Made by a program: the position numbers and the translations under genes. A stretch of DNA of 64,000 bases from Hyphomicrobiales bacterium (GTDB lineage: Bacteria > Pseudomonadota > Alphaproteobacteria > Rhizobiales > Rhizobiaceae): positions 1-64,000 of the forward strand of contig UBXM01000051.1 of assembly GCA_900469445.1 (NCBI GenBank). The letters are read 5' to 3'. Below are positions 9,303-18,129 of the stretch, in pieces (position 1 is the first letter of the stretch; every line of letters starts with the position of its first letter). The notes beneath the pieces are model-generated. The model did not search any database, was not told the origin of the DNA, and saw only the letters and a list, made by a program, of their open reading frames with translations.

Positions 9303-9477
9303 TCTGGAATTGAAGCGCCGCGATCGATGTACTCTGTACCGATCAAGCCCGTGCCCACCTCAGAAATCCTTCAAATAGGAACAAGTTCGCTTTGACGATT
9401 CGAAGCCGGATGCGTATCCCAATTTTTGAAATGGAGGTGCCGTAAAGCTGGCGTACCATTACAACGCGACAGTTTCA

Positions 9478-9657
9478 CTATTTACGTCTGCCGATCGACC
9501 ACGATAAATTAGCAAGACCAGGGATAATAATCGTCATGACAAACATGGCTGTGTTCACAACAAGACTTCGAACTTCCGTAAATATGATCAGAGGGTAGAA
9601 AGCCAAAGCCGCAGACATGATAGCGATCGCTAGCGCGCCAAGTACTTCAACCCTCAT
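9478..9657 (-). CDS. Small two-helix membrane protein (59 aa)
   Basis: A 59-residue frame starting at ATG 9657. Two hydrophobic stretches, VLGALAIAIMSAALAFYPLI and AMFVMTIIIPGLANL, are separated by a short charged loop (TEVRSL), and the protein ends in a basic tail (GRRK), which fits a hairpin membrane protein. Its start codon overlaps the stop of an upstream frame on the same strand in an ATGA arrangement, suggesting translational coupling. No strong Shine-Dalgarno is seen. I do not recognise the family. The composition is much more natural than random minus-strand frames nearby. Confidence 0.45.
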   Translation of the reverse strand: MRVEVLGALAIAIMSAALAFYPLIIFTEVRSLVVNTAMFVMTIIIPGLANLSWSIGRRK

Positions 9658-9839
9658 ATATTCGGTACATCATGAAGCCTTGCCGTAGTGGAGGTCGCTG
9701 TAAAGCCAAAAGCACGACCCCCGCACACTGAACCAGCGGTAGTTTCGCTAGGACATTCCTGGAATGTCACCAAATTCTCAATCGTGCAAGTGAAATACCG
9801 CAATCGTACGGCAGCGGACTGAGCGGAGGCGGCTGTCAA
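9654..9839 (-). CDS. Possible small exported protein or remnant, coupled to the next gene
   Basis: A frame of about 61 codons whose stop overlaps the start of the small membrane-protein gene. Before the first possible start (TTG 9839) the frame still reads LSFFVL and then TAASAQ, which looks like the core and cleavage site of a secretion signal; no ATG, GTG or TTG is found in frame further upstream. The mature part contains three cysteines (FTC, QEC, SVC). Either translation starts at an unusual codon or the 5' end has been lost. Evidence is thin and the call is tentative. Confidence 0.25.
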   Translation of the reverse strand: MTAASAQSAAVRLRYFTCTIENLVTFQECPSETTAGSVCGGRAFGFTATSTTARLHDVPNI

Positions 9840-10364
9840 AACGAAAAACGAAAGACAGCCGCTAGTGGAAGCCGAGGGGGTAGTAGCTTCCGCCGCGCGC
9901 GTTATACCGTATATATGCCAAAATAAAGGCAGCGATGGTGGAGGCGAACAACTTACCCCTAAGTGTTCAAGCCCCCACCTGCCGAGCGCTTCTCTCGCTC
10001 GACCGTCATTAATTATGTCAAGACCAGAAAAAAGGAAGTTCGGACAACCAACGCACCTTCCCTCGGTTGCGCTCGCTTCCAGGAATAAGAAAATGCGGAA
10101 CGTTTAGATGGCACTGAGAAACGTTTAGTGATCCCAGGCCGTCGCCCTCTGTGGGTTATCTTCAGTTCGATGCCGTTCATTATCGCCAGGCACCGGTGCT
10201 GAACCGTGAACCGACCAAGACAAACACGGTTTCAGCGAATCATGATACCCGCCTGCCGTACCTGCTTCCAATGCGAGGGTGTCAGGTTGGCCTCGCACTG
10301 GCCTCGACTATGACGTAAAAGCGGCTCTAAGACCGCCATTCCGAATGAGCCTTCGCTTTGTCGC
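9840..10364. other. Gene-free stretch before the IS5 remnant
   Basis: No supported gene. The 3' end of this stretch (about 10250-10364) probably belongs to the decayed 5' part of the neighbouring IS5-type transposase, whose N-terminus is no longer in frame. A 7-bp inverted repeat TGCGAGG/CCTCGCA sits at about 10274-10300. Confidence 0.35.
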
Positions 10365-11009
10365 TTGAAAGCAAAGTGCAATGGACGGTGGATGCCGACC
10401 TTGGCTTCCCTGCCTTCAACAACCGTTTACAATCGCTTCCATCGCTGGTCCGCCAAAGGGATATGGAGACGGTTGTTTGAAGCTTTGGTGCAAACGACAG
10501 ATCGGGACCTCCATATGATCGACAGCACCACCGCAAAAGCACACCGCTCTGCCGCTGGCGGAAAAGGGGGGCTGATGCCGAAGCAATCGGCCGCGAGAGG
10601 CGGCAGATCGACAAAAATCCATGCTGTTGTCGATGGTTGCGGCCGTCCAGTTGCGTTGCGAATAACGCCTGGGCAACGCGGTGACGCTCCGGTTGCCATT
10701 CCACTGCTACAGCCTTTGCCTGCGACACACCTGTGTGCAGCAGATACGGCTTACGACAGCGACGCTTTGCGCGACTTCCTTGCCACGCGTGGCACCCAAC
10801 CGGTCATTCCCAACAATCCAACCCGAAAGCGGATCAGGCAGTTCGATCCAAGCGTCTACAGACGGCGCAATATCATCGAACGCACCTTCTGCCGCCTCAA
10901 GGATTGCAGGCGTGTCGCCACGCGATATGACAAGCTCATGATCAACTTCGCGGCAACCGGTTACATGCAGCTATCGTCACATGGTGGATCAATTGAGTTT
11001 GAAGCCTAG
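10365..11009 (+). pseudogene. IS5-family transposase remnant, both ends degraded
   Basis: The central part of an IS5-family DDE transposase is intact: TTVYNRFHRW, the first Asp in MIDSTTAKAHR, VDGCGRPVALRITPGQRGD, the second Asp in AADTAYDS and the Glu in the YRRRNIIERTFCRLKD block. The usual N-terminal 50-60 residues are missing or out of frame (the segment before TTVYNRF reads as unrelated residues), and the C-terminus leaves the family after NFAAT. No paired terminal inverted repeats were found. This is an immobile relic. Confidence 0.85.
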
Positions 11010-11557
11010 TGCGAGCTGACGCTGTCTTGTCGCGAAGAGTTCAGGCCGGAACAGATGGGCAAGTTCGGAGGTGAAATCCTCGTATTGCTTTAACCCGCGT
11101 GTCATCACATTCGTTTTTTGCACATAAATGCTCACATCTGCAGATGCAGAACCTGTTTTATCGTTCTCTACACGCTTATCTGCTCGCGGGTAGCAAGCGT
11201 GGGATTGCAACCAGTCCCCACCGCGAGGAAGTTTTCCGATCCTTTTGGACGTTTTACGGCGCACCGATTTCAAGTTCTGATGGAACCAACTCAAAGAGCT
11301 TTAGTTTAATGGCTACCGTTCTCTGCTTCCCAGCATTGCGGTAGTGACCCTGCCTCGCGATTCCGCGCTGAGCGGGGTCATTTTCTATTTTGCCCTTATA
11401 TTACCCGCGCGGTTCAAAAGGATCGCGGAGCAGGCTTTGATCCGCGACGTCGTTATCGTCGACTTGATCAGTTTCATGACGTCCAAGAGCATCTTGCCAA
11501 AAATCAATACTAATGATTATGAATCTCTCTGTTTAAATTTTGGAGCGGGAGAAAAGC
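11010..11557. other. Gene-free stretch upstream of rpsU
   Basis: Nothing convincing is seen. Short frames on both strands lack ribosome binding sites. A long 5' leader for the rpsU copy is possible, since many small ribosomal and cold-shock genes in this group have one, but no specific structure could be assigned by eye. Confidence 0.3.
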
Positions 11558-11800
11558 GTGCAAATCCTCGTACGAGACAACAATGTAGACCAAGCATTGC
11601 GAGTTCTTAAAAAGAAGTTGATGCAGGAAGGCGTAATGCGCGAGATGCGTCTGCGCGAGCATTTCGAGAAACCCTCGGTGAAACGTGCTCGTGAGAAGGC
11701 GGAAGCAATCCGCCGCGCTCGCAAACTGGCACAGAAGAAGCTGAACCGTGAACTGGGCCTTGTCGCGAAGAAGCCGAGCAGGTCTGGCCGCCCGAAGTGA
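11558..11800 (+). CDS. rpsU: 30S ribosomal protein S21
   Basis: An 80-residue S21 protein, very basic, with the family core VLVRDNN-like ILVRDNNVDQALRVLKKK at the N-terminus and an arginine/lysine-rich helical rest. S21 sits near the anti-Shine-Dalgarno region on the 30S platform and takes part in initiation. The GTG start at 11558 is chosen because GGGAG lies about seven bases upstream and the protein then begins VQILVRDNN, matching the family; an in-frame TTG 18 bases earlier has no binding site. Rhizobia commonly carry more than one rpsU; this copy lies alone among accessory genes and is probably a paralogue rather than the housekeeping copy. Confidence 0.93.
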   Translation: MQILVRDNNVDQALRVLKKKLMQEGVMREMRLREHFEKPSVKRAREKAEAIRRARKLAQKKLNRELGLVAKKPSRSGRPK

Positions 11801-12488
11801 TAGGGTTGAGGGCAGCCCGCACTGTCCCTCAAGGCGGTGCGTCAAAAGAATCTAGTGAAGTTTTAGCTCTGCCGTATCGAGCGTCTTGAGCGACGGCTTC
11901 GAGATTTTGGCGATCAGTAGTCGCCGCGTGTGGCGCACGGTCGCGAGGCGGCTTCGATCTTAGCCAACGCTGTGGCACGTGAAGACGAGCTGGATCTCCA
12001 CTCATTGGCGCTAACTACTCGCCTGCCCAGTCGTCGGGCTTGAGGGGTGTGCTCCGGCCATACTCTTGCATCGGAACTGATCAAAAGTTCTGGTTGCCGG
12101 AGATCAAACTTGAGACACACCGGCTGTCGCTGCGAAGCGAACAATCGCCGCAGAGCTAGTGGCGCACCGGTCGCAGCTCGACGACATCACCTTCAGCGGG
12201 CCTAAATGATCGTTGTACGACAAGGGCCCTATACAGCGAACGTTCGGTCCAACATGCGGTTCCCAATCCGGTATCGCGACGCGCTCATTGGTGACCAGAT
12301 CATTGTCATGATCGGCGCTATGGTTTATCCGGACCATATCCGTCGACCGTTCACGGCTATGTCGGATCGCAGTTGCCGTAACGACTTATGAATGATGGAG
12401 TCCCTCAATGGACGCCAATACGGTACCTCGCCCATGCGGTTAACCCCGTTGCGCCAGCCACTCTGGAGCATCCTTGTAGGTGAAAGGC
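11801..12488. other. 688-bp stretch without a supported gene
   Basis: No recognisable protein, RNA or repeat. Frames on both strands read as unnatural sequence rich in Arg, Ser and Pro. The area may be decayed DNA between accessory genes. Confidence 0.35.
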
Positions 12489-12773
12489 CTAAGGACCTTC
12501 GGTGCCTCGGACGACGCTCGATGTGCTTCCTTCGCCAGTTGTTATGCCAACAGCAGGAGTGGCATGGCCTAGGCCTCTGGCCGTCCGAGAACGAACGTCA
12601 TCCTCCCTATCGTCCTCATCGATCAGATCCTGCAGTGTCTCGTGCTCGTCGTCACCCAGTAGCTCATCAGTCGCCTGCGCATAATGGCGATCCGCAGCGC
12701 CATCTGGACGGCCCTCGTTTTCCCAGATCTCGTAAGCCCTCTGGCGGATCTTCTCATTTGTGTCCGTAGCCAT
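12489..12773 (-). CDS. DUF2934 domain protein
   Basis: A 94-residue protein. Its N-terminal part, NEKIRQRAYEIWENEGRP followed by DGAADRHYAQA, is the signature of DUF2934, a short helical module common in rhizobial and other proteobacterial accessory and stress loci. The remainder is acidic (DLIDEDDREDD) and probably disordered. The start at 12773 follows a GGGAG site about five bases upstream; a longer frame to 12815 has none. Function is unknown. It lies near CsbD and other small stress-type genes, which hints at a shared general-stress role but proves nothing. Confidence 0.75.
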   Translation of the reverse strand: MATDTNEKIRQRAYEIWENEGRPDGAADRHYAQATDELLGDDEHETLQDLIDEDDREDDVRSRTARGLGHATPAVGITTGEGSTSSVVRGTEGP

Positions 12774-12849
12774 TTCTGCTCTCCCTTCTTCAATTAACCG
12801 AAGCGCATAATCCACGCCATGTTCCCGCGATCCCTCTTCTTTAGTGATA

Positions 12850-13280
12850 CTAGTATCGCTGCGCTTGGCGAAACGACGGTGTCTTCAGTCCGCCCATTCT
12901 AGGCAGGGAAGAAATCAGGGCCATGCGCTCCAAACGCTGCGGCCAGCCAACAGCCAGTCCTTCGGCAATATTGGAGCCCCAATCATGTCCGACGACTGAA
13001 AAGGTGTCGACACCCAGGGCGTTCATCAATGCGATCGCATCCATGGCCAATATCGCGCCGTTTGCGGTTCTGAGGGCATCAGGATTCTGGAAGACACTGG
13101 GGCCGATCCCACGAAGGTATGGCGCAATAAGCATCATATTGCGATTTGAAGGTGTTTTGACACCACCTCCCAGGTTGATGCGTCATCCGGCCAGCCGTGA
13201 AGGAGGAGAACAGGTCGACCATGTTTTGATCCGGATTCAACGAAAGAGATCCGCAGATTTTCGGTATCGACATGAGGCAT
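12850..13280 (-). pseudogene. Alpha/beta hydrolase, frameshifted and 3'-truncated
   Basis: Two adjacent minus-strand frames together give an epoxide-hydrolase/haloalkane-dehalogenase-like protein. The first (start ATG 13280) carries VLLLHGWPDDASTWEVV, the oxyanion-hole HGWP segment, and stops at about 13139. The second continues with APYLRGIGPS, the region GALGVDTFSVVGHDWGS in which Asp of GHDWGS is the usual nucleophile, and then ends at 12850 soon after LPRMGG, far short of the normal 280-300 residues. The break and the truncation make a working enzyme unlikely. Confidence 0.8.
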
Positions 13281-13571
13281 GTCGTAGTCTTTTCGAGGGC
13301 GTCGTTTAGGTGACTGTGAAACTTTCGCTTCATCTTGGACATGTTCCTGCGATGATGCCCGTCAAGGACATGCGAGACAAGTTAGCCCACGACATTAGCG
13401 ACCCTGTGAGAGAGCGACACGGGTTCCCCGAAGGCCGATGATGGAACGAAGCCTGAGCGAGTGGGTTGTTTACACAGCGGATTGATCAGCGCTCAACGAT
13501 GGACTTCCCCGGCGTGTTGACCGGGTAGCGACTTGGAGAGCGCTTCGCTGCTTAAACGACAGGAGAATGTA

Positions 13572-13763
13572 ATGGGTTCTATGAGCGACAAAATTTCTGG
13601 CAAAGCCAACGAAGTAGCTGGTCAGGCGAAGCAGTCAGTCGGTGACGCAACCGATAACCGCAGCATGGAAGCCAAAGGCGCTGCACAGGAAGCCAAGGGC
13701 GATGCGCAGCAGGCAAAGGGTCACGCCAAGGACGCTGTAAAGAATGTCGTCGATCGAGCCTAG
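13572..13763 (+). CDS. CsbD family protein
   Basis: A 63-residue hydrophilic helical protein rich in Lys, Ala, Asp and Gln, with the CsbD-type opening MSDKISGKANEVAGQAKQ and the repeats AKGAAQEAKGDAQQAKGHAKDA. CsbD-like proteins are small general-stress proteins, in alphaproteobacteria often under the EcfG general stress response; their biochemical role is unknown. The ATG at 13572 has AGGAG seven bases upstream; an in-frame longer start at 13533 lacks one. A strong terminator follows 20 bp after the stop, so it is a single-gene unit. Confidence 0.88.
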   Translation: MGSMSDKISGKANEVAGQAKQSVGDATDNRSMEAKGAAQEAKGDAQQAKGHAKDAVKNVVDRA

Positions 13764-13784
13764 TGCTCGAACAGGGAGATCTCT

Positions 13785-13812
13785 AAAGGCCCGTCTGAGG
13801 GCGGGCCTTTTG
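13785..13812 (+). terminator. Rho-independent terminator of the CsbD gene
   Basis: AAAGGCCCG and CGGGCCTTT form a perfect 9-bp stem with an eight-base loop, followed by a further T. It lies directly after the CsbD gene. The symmetrical A/T ends mean it could also stop leftward transcripts from the other side. Confidence 0.85.
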
Positions 13813-13815
13813 CTG

Positions 13816-14043
13816 TCAGCATACCTCAATGCAATTATTCTCCCAGACCGGTGGGCCAGGATGAAGAGACGCTGCTGTCTGCGCATTCCAGTGCGGAGTG
13901 ACCAAGTCCCTGATGATTTCATCTCTCTCGGCCGAGCCCACTGAGATCATTGAGGCCTTGTCTATTTGTTCAAACAGCAGCCGCCCTTCCCATAGAAGTT
14001 GCTGGCCACCTTCGTCTCCATCGCTTGCTTTCCGTATAAACAT
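13816..14043 (-). CDS. Hypothetical protein (75 aa)
   Basis: A 75-residue frame beginning MFIRKASDGDEGGQQLLWEG and ending in VWENNCIEVC. It is mildly acidic with mixed hydrophobic residues and reads more naturally than most antisense frames here, but the start lacks a good ribosome binding site and no family is recognised. The frame stays open for some distance upstream without another start. It shares the region with the CsbD terminator on the other strand. Could be a gene fragment or chance. Confidence 0.3.
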   Translation of the reverse strand: MFIRKASDGDEGGQQLLWEGRLLFEQIDKASMISVGSAERDEIIRDLVTPHWNAQTAASLHPGPPVWENNCIEVC

Positions 14044-14156
14044 GTCCGCATCGTGAACTACCAGCCGCGCTTGGATTCCGCTGTTTAAGCCGTTGCGATT
14101 GTGCCGGAACGATCGGCGGCGGCACTGGTTGTGCTAGTACAACGGAGGATTTCAGA

Positions 14157-14366
14157 ATGGGAAAAACAAAACCGAGCGACGGCGCTCCCGGCACGACCGA
14201 TCAATCTCCTCGATGGGAAGGGCCTCAAGAAAACAAACCACGCGGTTACATGAAGGCGAAGGACGATCCGGATAAGGATGAGGATGCCGTTGGCGAAACG
14301 AATGCAAATCCACAAAAGACAGGCATATCCGACGCCCTCAAAACGAAGGATGATCCAGATGCCTAA
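14157..14366 (+). CDS. Small hydrophilic, probably disordered protein (69 aa)
   Basis: A 69-residue protein, MGKTKPSDGAPGTTDQ at the start, dominated by Lys, Asp, Pro, Gly and Asn and nearly free of hydrophobic residues. A short motif, KAKDDPDKDED, recurs in related form as KTKDDPDA at the C-terminus. The ATG is preceded by GGAGG seven bases upstream. The stop overlaps the start of the next gene. Such charged low-complexity proteins in rhizobia are often desiccation- or osmotic-stress related, which would fit the CsbD neighbour; that is inference. Confidence 0.65.
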   Translation: MGKTKPSDGAPGTTDQSPRWEGPQENKPRGYMKAKDDPDKDEDAVGETNANPQKTGISDALKTKDDPDA

Positions 14367-14574
14367 CCCGGACGACGATGCCAAAGGTCAATACGCACCA
14401 TCGCCAGCGGACAGAAAAGCCTCTGGAGTGCACAGCGCGTCGCCTACAGTCGTCACTGAGTCGGAAGATGCCACCGTGCATCGCGATCCACCCGCTAGGG
14501 AGGCAGGGAAGAATTGGGATGTGAATCTCAGTCCCGCAGAAAACAACGAGGGGAGCCCTGAAGGCTCGCGCTAA
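14359..14574 (+). CDS. Small acidic, probably disordered protein (71 aa)
   Basis: A 71-residue frame starting MPNPDDDAKGQYAPSP, eight bases overlapping the end of the previous gene in a different frame (ATGCCTAA). A GGATGA-type site lies within the upstream gene about seven bases before the ATG, consistent with coupling. Composition is again rich in Asp, Glu, Asn, Pro and Ser with little hydrophobic content; a segment reads AREAGKNWDVNLSPAENNEG. No family is recognised. The two genes appear to form a small operon of intrinsically disordered proteins. Confidence 0.55.
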   Translation: MPNPDDDAKGQYAPSPADRKASGVHSASPTVVTESEDATVHRDPPAREAGKNWDVNLSPAENNEGSPEGSR

Positions 14575-14708
14575 CCTTTCCAAATTGGCAGCGTGAGAGC
14601 CAATCGAGCAGCTTGCACAGGTTACACGCTTTCAGCGTCAACGGAGGCCTGTCCAAAGACCAATCCTTGACTTGTGTCGCTATCTCGGCGAACACCAGCG
14701 TGGAATGC

Positions 14709-16691
14709 TCAACCTACGCCGTTGCGGGCTTGTTGAGGGGGTGGGAAATTATCGGTTGCAAGCCGATCGGCTGGCGCAGGTCGCGCAATGTGATAGCCTT
14801 GAAGATGATGAATTCCGTACTGTAGCATCAGCCGCTGATGTTCGATCGTCTCCACACCTTCAACCAAGATCCTCACTCCACAATTTCTCAGCAAATTAAT
14901 TATGTCGAGGAGCATTCTCCTTCCTTTGTCCGTATGGGAGTCGTGCAGGAAGGAGCGATCTATTTTCACTATGTCGAAATCTATCAGGCGGAGCCAGGAC
15001 AACCCCGCGAAGCCTGTACCAAAATCGTCGAGCCAGACCTGGACGCCCAGCTTTCGTAGGTCGCTGATGCATCGCACAAGGTCTTGATTGATCTCGAGCT
15101 CCACGCCTTCGGTAATCTCGAATGCGAGCCTTCCGCCATCTATCTCGAATTCCTCTAGCGTCGCTGCGACGTAGTCTGCGAAACCAGGCATTTTTAGCTC
15201 AATGGGGGACACATTAACGCTCGCAACACGAACCAAATCTGTCACCAATAGATCGCTACACGTAGTCCGTATTGCCCAACGTCCAAGTGCGACAATTGCG
15301 CCCGTCCTCTCCGCGATCGGAATGAAGACATCAGGACCGACAGGCGTCCCGTCAAGCATTTTCAAGCGCATTAACGCCTCCGCGCAATCAAGCATGCCTG
15401 TCTGCATGTTGCGGATCGGCTGATAGACCAGCGAGACCAGCTGTTGATCGAGTGCGATTTTGAGGGTTGCTGCAACATCTTCACGGTCAACGTTATACTT
15501 TGGATCCTTGGCATCGAAGACTGCTACAACGTTTCGTCCGCCTGCTTTGGCAGCATATAGAGCCCGATCAGCCTCATGAACAACCTTGTCGACCTGCTTG
15601 ATTTCGCTGCGGGTATACGAAACGCCTACGCTTACAGTGATAATCGGAGCTCCATCTCGCCTATGCTGGTGCGGCAGAGCCATCTCCACAACTCCCCCGC
15701 GTATCGCTTCCGCAAGCTTCTTCACGTCGTTGAGACTGGATGCCGATTTGATAACGATGAATTCCTCGCCGCCGTAGCGCCCAATAACTGCTCCATGAGA
15801 CGACGCTGTCTGTTGGAGATGTTCGGAAATCGTCACAAGGCATTGATCGCCTTGCTGATGGCCGTAGCAATCATTGTAGTGTTTGAAGTAGTCGACATCG
15901 ATGAGCAGGACTGCAAACGATGCACCATCATCGAGCCACCGCTCCCAGTAGTCACGTAAACGTTGATCGATAGCTCGACGGTTTTCCAGCCCGGTCAATG
16001 AGTCAGTGTTCGAGAGATGCAGGAGTGCCTTGCCTCTCTCGTCGGCCGCAGCTTGCTGTAGGCTTGCCTCAAGGGCGTTGAGAAAAACCTTGTAGCGCTC
16101 TCTATTGAGCTCCAGGTTCACGTACGCGGTGAAAATGAAACACGAGATACAGAATGCACCCATGATCAACTTATGAGTGAGAGGCATCGGTGAGAAAACA
16201 CAAAGAGCACCTAAGAAAATGCTCATATTAGCCGCCGACGAGGCAACTGCTACGTTGAATCGAAAGCGGAAAAAAAGATTGACGCTCATCATGAAGATCG
16301 CGCCGAAGACCATATAGTATGAAAATACGACTTGGTCCGCAGTCATCTGCGCTATGATGAGCCACACGAGATAGCCTGTCGAGACGGAAATAGCTGAGAC
16401 TACGTCGATTGTGTTTGCTCTCGCTTTGCGGTGAAGCAAAAGTTCTAGAATGCATAGAGCACTGATACCGACAATGAACCGCCCGATGATAGTGCTTCGG
16501 GCGACGTCGGCGATAAACAGGCAATCTGTCATCGAATACGCTAGATAGGCACCTACAGCGATCCAGAGCCCTCTTCGCGTGGCCCTCTTTCGTTCAAGTT
16601 CGCTCTGCAGATCAAATAAGCCGCGCAGCTCCCTTGTCGAAAATTTCGAAGTCGGAGTCATAGCTGCGGTTTCGGCCAACACGTGCATCAT
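14709..16691 (-). CDS. Membrane-bound GGDEF-EAL protein (c-di-GMP turnover)
   Basis: A 660-residue inner-membrane protein. Six or so hydrophobic segments lie between residues 42 and 193, without a recognised extracellular sensor domain. A diguanylate cyclase domain follows (about 225-390) with an intact GGEEF active site at 307-311; the usual RxxD inhibitory site just before it is absent, so product inhibition there is unlikely. The phosphodiesterase domain (about 408-650) keeps EAL at 438-440, NVSP near 493, ITEGVE near 526, DDFGTG at 555-560 and VEGVE near 610, so it also looks active. The protein could make or break c-di-GMP depending on an unknown signal. It is a single-gene unit. Confidence 0.93.
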   Translation of the reverse strand: MMHVLAETAAMTPTSKFSTRELRGLFDLQSELERKRATRRGLWIAVGAYLAYSMTDCLFIADVARSTIIGRFIVGISALCILELLLHRKARANTIDVVSAISVSTGYLVWLIIAQMTADQVVFSYYMVFGAIFMMSVNLFFRFRFNVAVASSAANMSIFLGALCVFSPMPLTHKLIMGAFCISCFIFTAYVNLELNRERYKVFLNALEASLQQAAADERGKALLHLSNTDSLTGLENRRAIDQRLRDYWERWLDDGASFAVLLIDVDYFKHYNDCYGHQQGDQCLVTISEHLQQTASSHGAVIGRYGGEEFIVIKSASSLNDVKKLAEAIRGGVVEMALPHQHRRDGAPIITVSVGVSYTRSEIKQVDKVVHEADRALYAAKAGGRNVVAVFDAKDPKYNVDREDVAATLKIALDQQLVSLVYQPIRNMQTGMLDCAEALMRLKMLDGTPVGPDVFIPIAERTGAIVALGRWAIRTTCSDLLVTDLVRVASVNVSPIELKMPGFADYVAATLEEFEIDGGRLAFEITEGVELEINQDLVRCISDLRKLGVQVWLDDFGTGFAGLSWLRLIDFDIVKIDRSFLHDSHTDKGRRMLLDIINLLRNCGVRILVEGVETIEHQRLMLQYGIHHLQGYHIARPAPADRLATDNFPPPQQARNGVG

Positions 16692-16852
16692 GCCCTGTCA
16701 CCCAACATCTGGCGCAGTCACTCGACACGGACCGCAAGCTGAAGGTGGATAGCCTCCCGTGCACGTCGCTTCAATCAACATCGGCGACGCATAGGCAAAA
16801 GCGCGAGGAATTTTTCCATCTTCGCTAATATTCTCTGAATGTTACCTCGACC

Positions 16853-17146
16853 TTGATCGAATCGTGCAACCGCCGGCTGCTTCGCGTCGGCACAGATGCC
16901 GACGATCTCAGCGTTTATTTTTTATCTTCATTAACTCTAGGGGTTCAGACGGCAGAGTCCGCATTCTCTCTCAATCGTCAAACCTTGATCACACCGCAAT
17001 CCGTAAGCGAGCACCTTCTTCCTCTCACTGAGGCACAGGTTTCCGAATTATTGCAAACCGCACCCGCTGAGTTTGCGATCATCATCGAAAACCCGGATGC
17101 CTGCTTCCGCGATGGAAATTATATCCTCTTCCGCTTGGACCGTTAG
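16853..17146 (+). CDS. Hypothetical protein (up to 97 aa)
   Basis: A frame of 97 codons with a TTG start and no clear ribosome binding site. The second half (LPLTEAQVSELLQTAPAEF, then AIIIENPDACF) reads like a natural helix-strand pair, whereas the first 20 residues do not, so the real start may lie further in. No domain is recognised. It converges on the ParD-like gene, with 11 bases between the stops. Treat as a possible gene. Confidence 0.35.
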   Translation: MIESCNRRLLRVGTDADDLSVYFLSSLTLGVQTAESAFSLNRQTLITPQSVSEHLLPLTEAQVSELLQTAPAEFAIIIENPDACFRDGNYILFRLDR

Positions 17147-17157
17147 GCTGAACGGCG

Positions 17158-17442
17158 TCAGTCGCGTCCGCGGCCGATCTGTGCTCGCGCTGTGGCTACT
17201 GCAAATAACTCATCCGCCGAATGGCTTCCAACGCCGCTTTCAATACCGTCGTCGACAAAGCGCTGCATCTCGGCGATCTTGTCCGTTCGAACTTGGTCTC
17301 TGCCTATCAAATCTCTGACGTAATCACTCGCATTGGAGTATCTACCGGTCTTGGCTTGAGCAACCCAATCTTTCATGGGGTCCGGAGTTGCGGAACCATC
17401 TTGGCCAGCGTTCATGTGCGAACGCAACAACAGGCCGGACAT
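17158..17442 (-). CDS. ParD-like antitoxin, orphan
   Basis: The C-terminal two thirds match type II antitoxins of the ParD/CC2985 family: KTGRYSNASDYVRDLIGRD is the ribbon-helix-helix DNA-binding region with its GRY.NASDYVRDLI signature, followed by IAEMQRFVDDGIESGV and the toxin-wrapping tail. The usual strand before it (about 20 residues) is altered to an unusual glycine/serine/proline-rich stretch. No ParE toxin gene follows within the next bases downstream, where a convergent frame lies instead. It is probably a leftover antitoxin. The start at 17442 is the best of several weak options. Confidence 0.65.
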   Translation of the reverse strand: MSGLLLRSHMNAGQDGSATPDPMKDWVAQAKTGRYSNASDYVRDLIGRDQVRTDKIAEMQRFVDDGIESGVGSHSADELFAVATARAQIGRGRD

Positions 17443-17516
17443 ATTTATCCTGCATGTTTTTAACCTCCGGCAACGGAGTAAGGAGTACGGCCTCTTCGGT
17501 TCTTGCTCGCCGACAA

Positions 17517-17969
17517 TCATGGCGCGCAGCCCTTTGGAGCTAACGCCGGTCTTGCGCTGTATGTCTCGCCGGAGACCATCAGCTTCCAGGCCGTACGCGC
17601 CATCTTGTTAGCGAGTGCTACTGCCGCCAGTTTAGGTGGCTTGCGCTTAAGCAGTTCCGTAAGCCACCGCGATGCATTACCAGATCTTCGTGCATGCTGA
17701 ATGACAGCAGCTGCTCCAACCACCAAGGCTGCCCGCAGCGCTTCATTGCCTGCCCGCGTGATGCACCCAAGACGCAGCTTACCGCCGGTCGAGTGATCCT
17801 TTGGCGTCAGCCCTATCCAGGCGGCAAACTGGCAACCAGATTTGAAGAGCTCTGGAGCGGGTGTCTTCATGATCAAGAGAGCCGAACCGATTGGGCCAAT
17901 ACCGGGAATGGTGTTGAGGCGTATGCTGCGTTCATCGTTACGCTGCCATGCCTTTAGCTTCGCCTCCAC
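17517..17969 (-). pseudogene. IS110-family transposase, C-terminal fragment
   Basis: About 150 residues of the C-terminal (Transposase_20, serine-containing) domain of an IS110/IS116/IS902 transposase: TIPGIGPIGSALLI, FAAWIGLTPKDHSTGGK, LGCITRAGNEALRAALV, and near the end LANKMARTAWKLM. The N-terminal RuvC-like DEDD domain is missing; the frame breaks near 17970. The fragment lies next to a second IS110 C-terminal piece in the opposite orientation. Confidence 0.85.
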
Positions 17970-18033
17970 GTCAGCAATGTTTTTTCAAGTTGAGCGTATT
18001 CCTCGGCCTGGCTCATGAACAATTCGTGAGCCG

Positions 18034-18129
18034 ATGATTGTGGCACTGGCTCGCAAGCTGCTCGTTGCACTGTGGAAATACGTGAGCTCCGGCGTCGTCA
18101 TCGAAGGTGCAATCATGAAAACTCCCTGA
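18034..18129 (+). pseudogene. IS110-family transposase, extreme C-terminal scrap
   Basis: A 31-codon frame reads MIVALARKLLVALWKYVSSG and then VVIEGAIMKTP, the typical last residues of IS110-family transposases. It is on the plus strand, opposite to the larger fragment at 17517-17969, so two different copies or an inversion are involved. Confidence 0.7.

Noticed and set aside
10989..11294. 101-codon minus-strand frame after the IS5 remnant
   Set aside because: No start signal, no family; overlaps decayed transposase sequence.
17517..18129. Complete IS110 element
   Set aside because: The two pieces are in opposite orientation and both lack the N-terminal DEDD domain.
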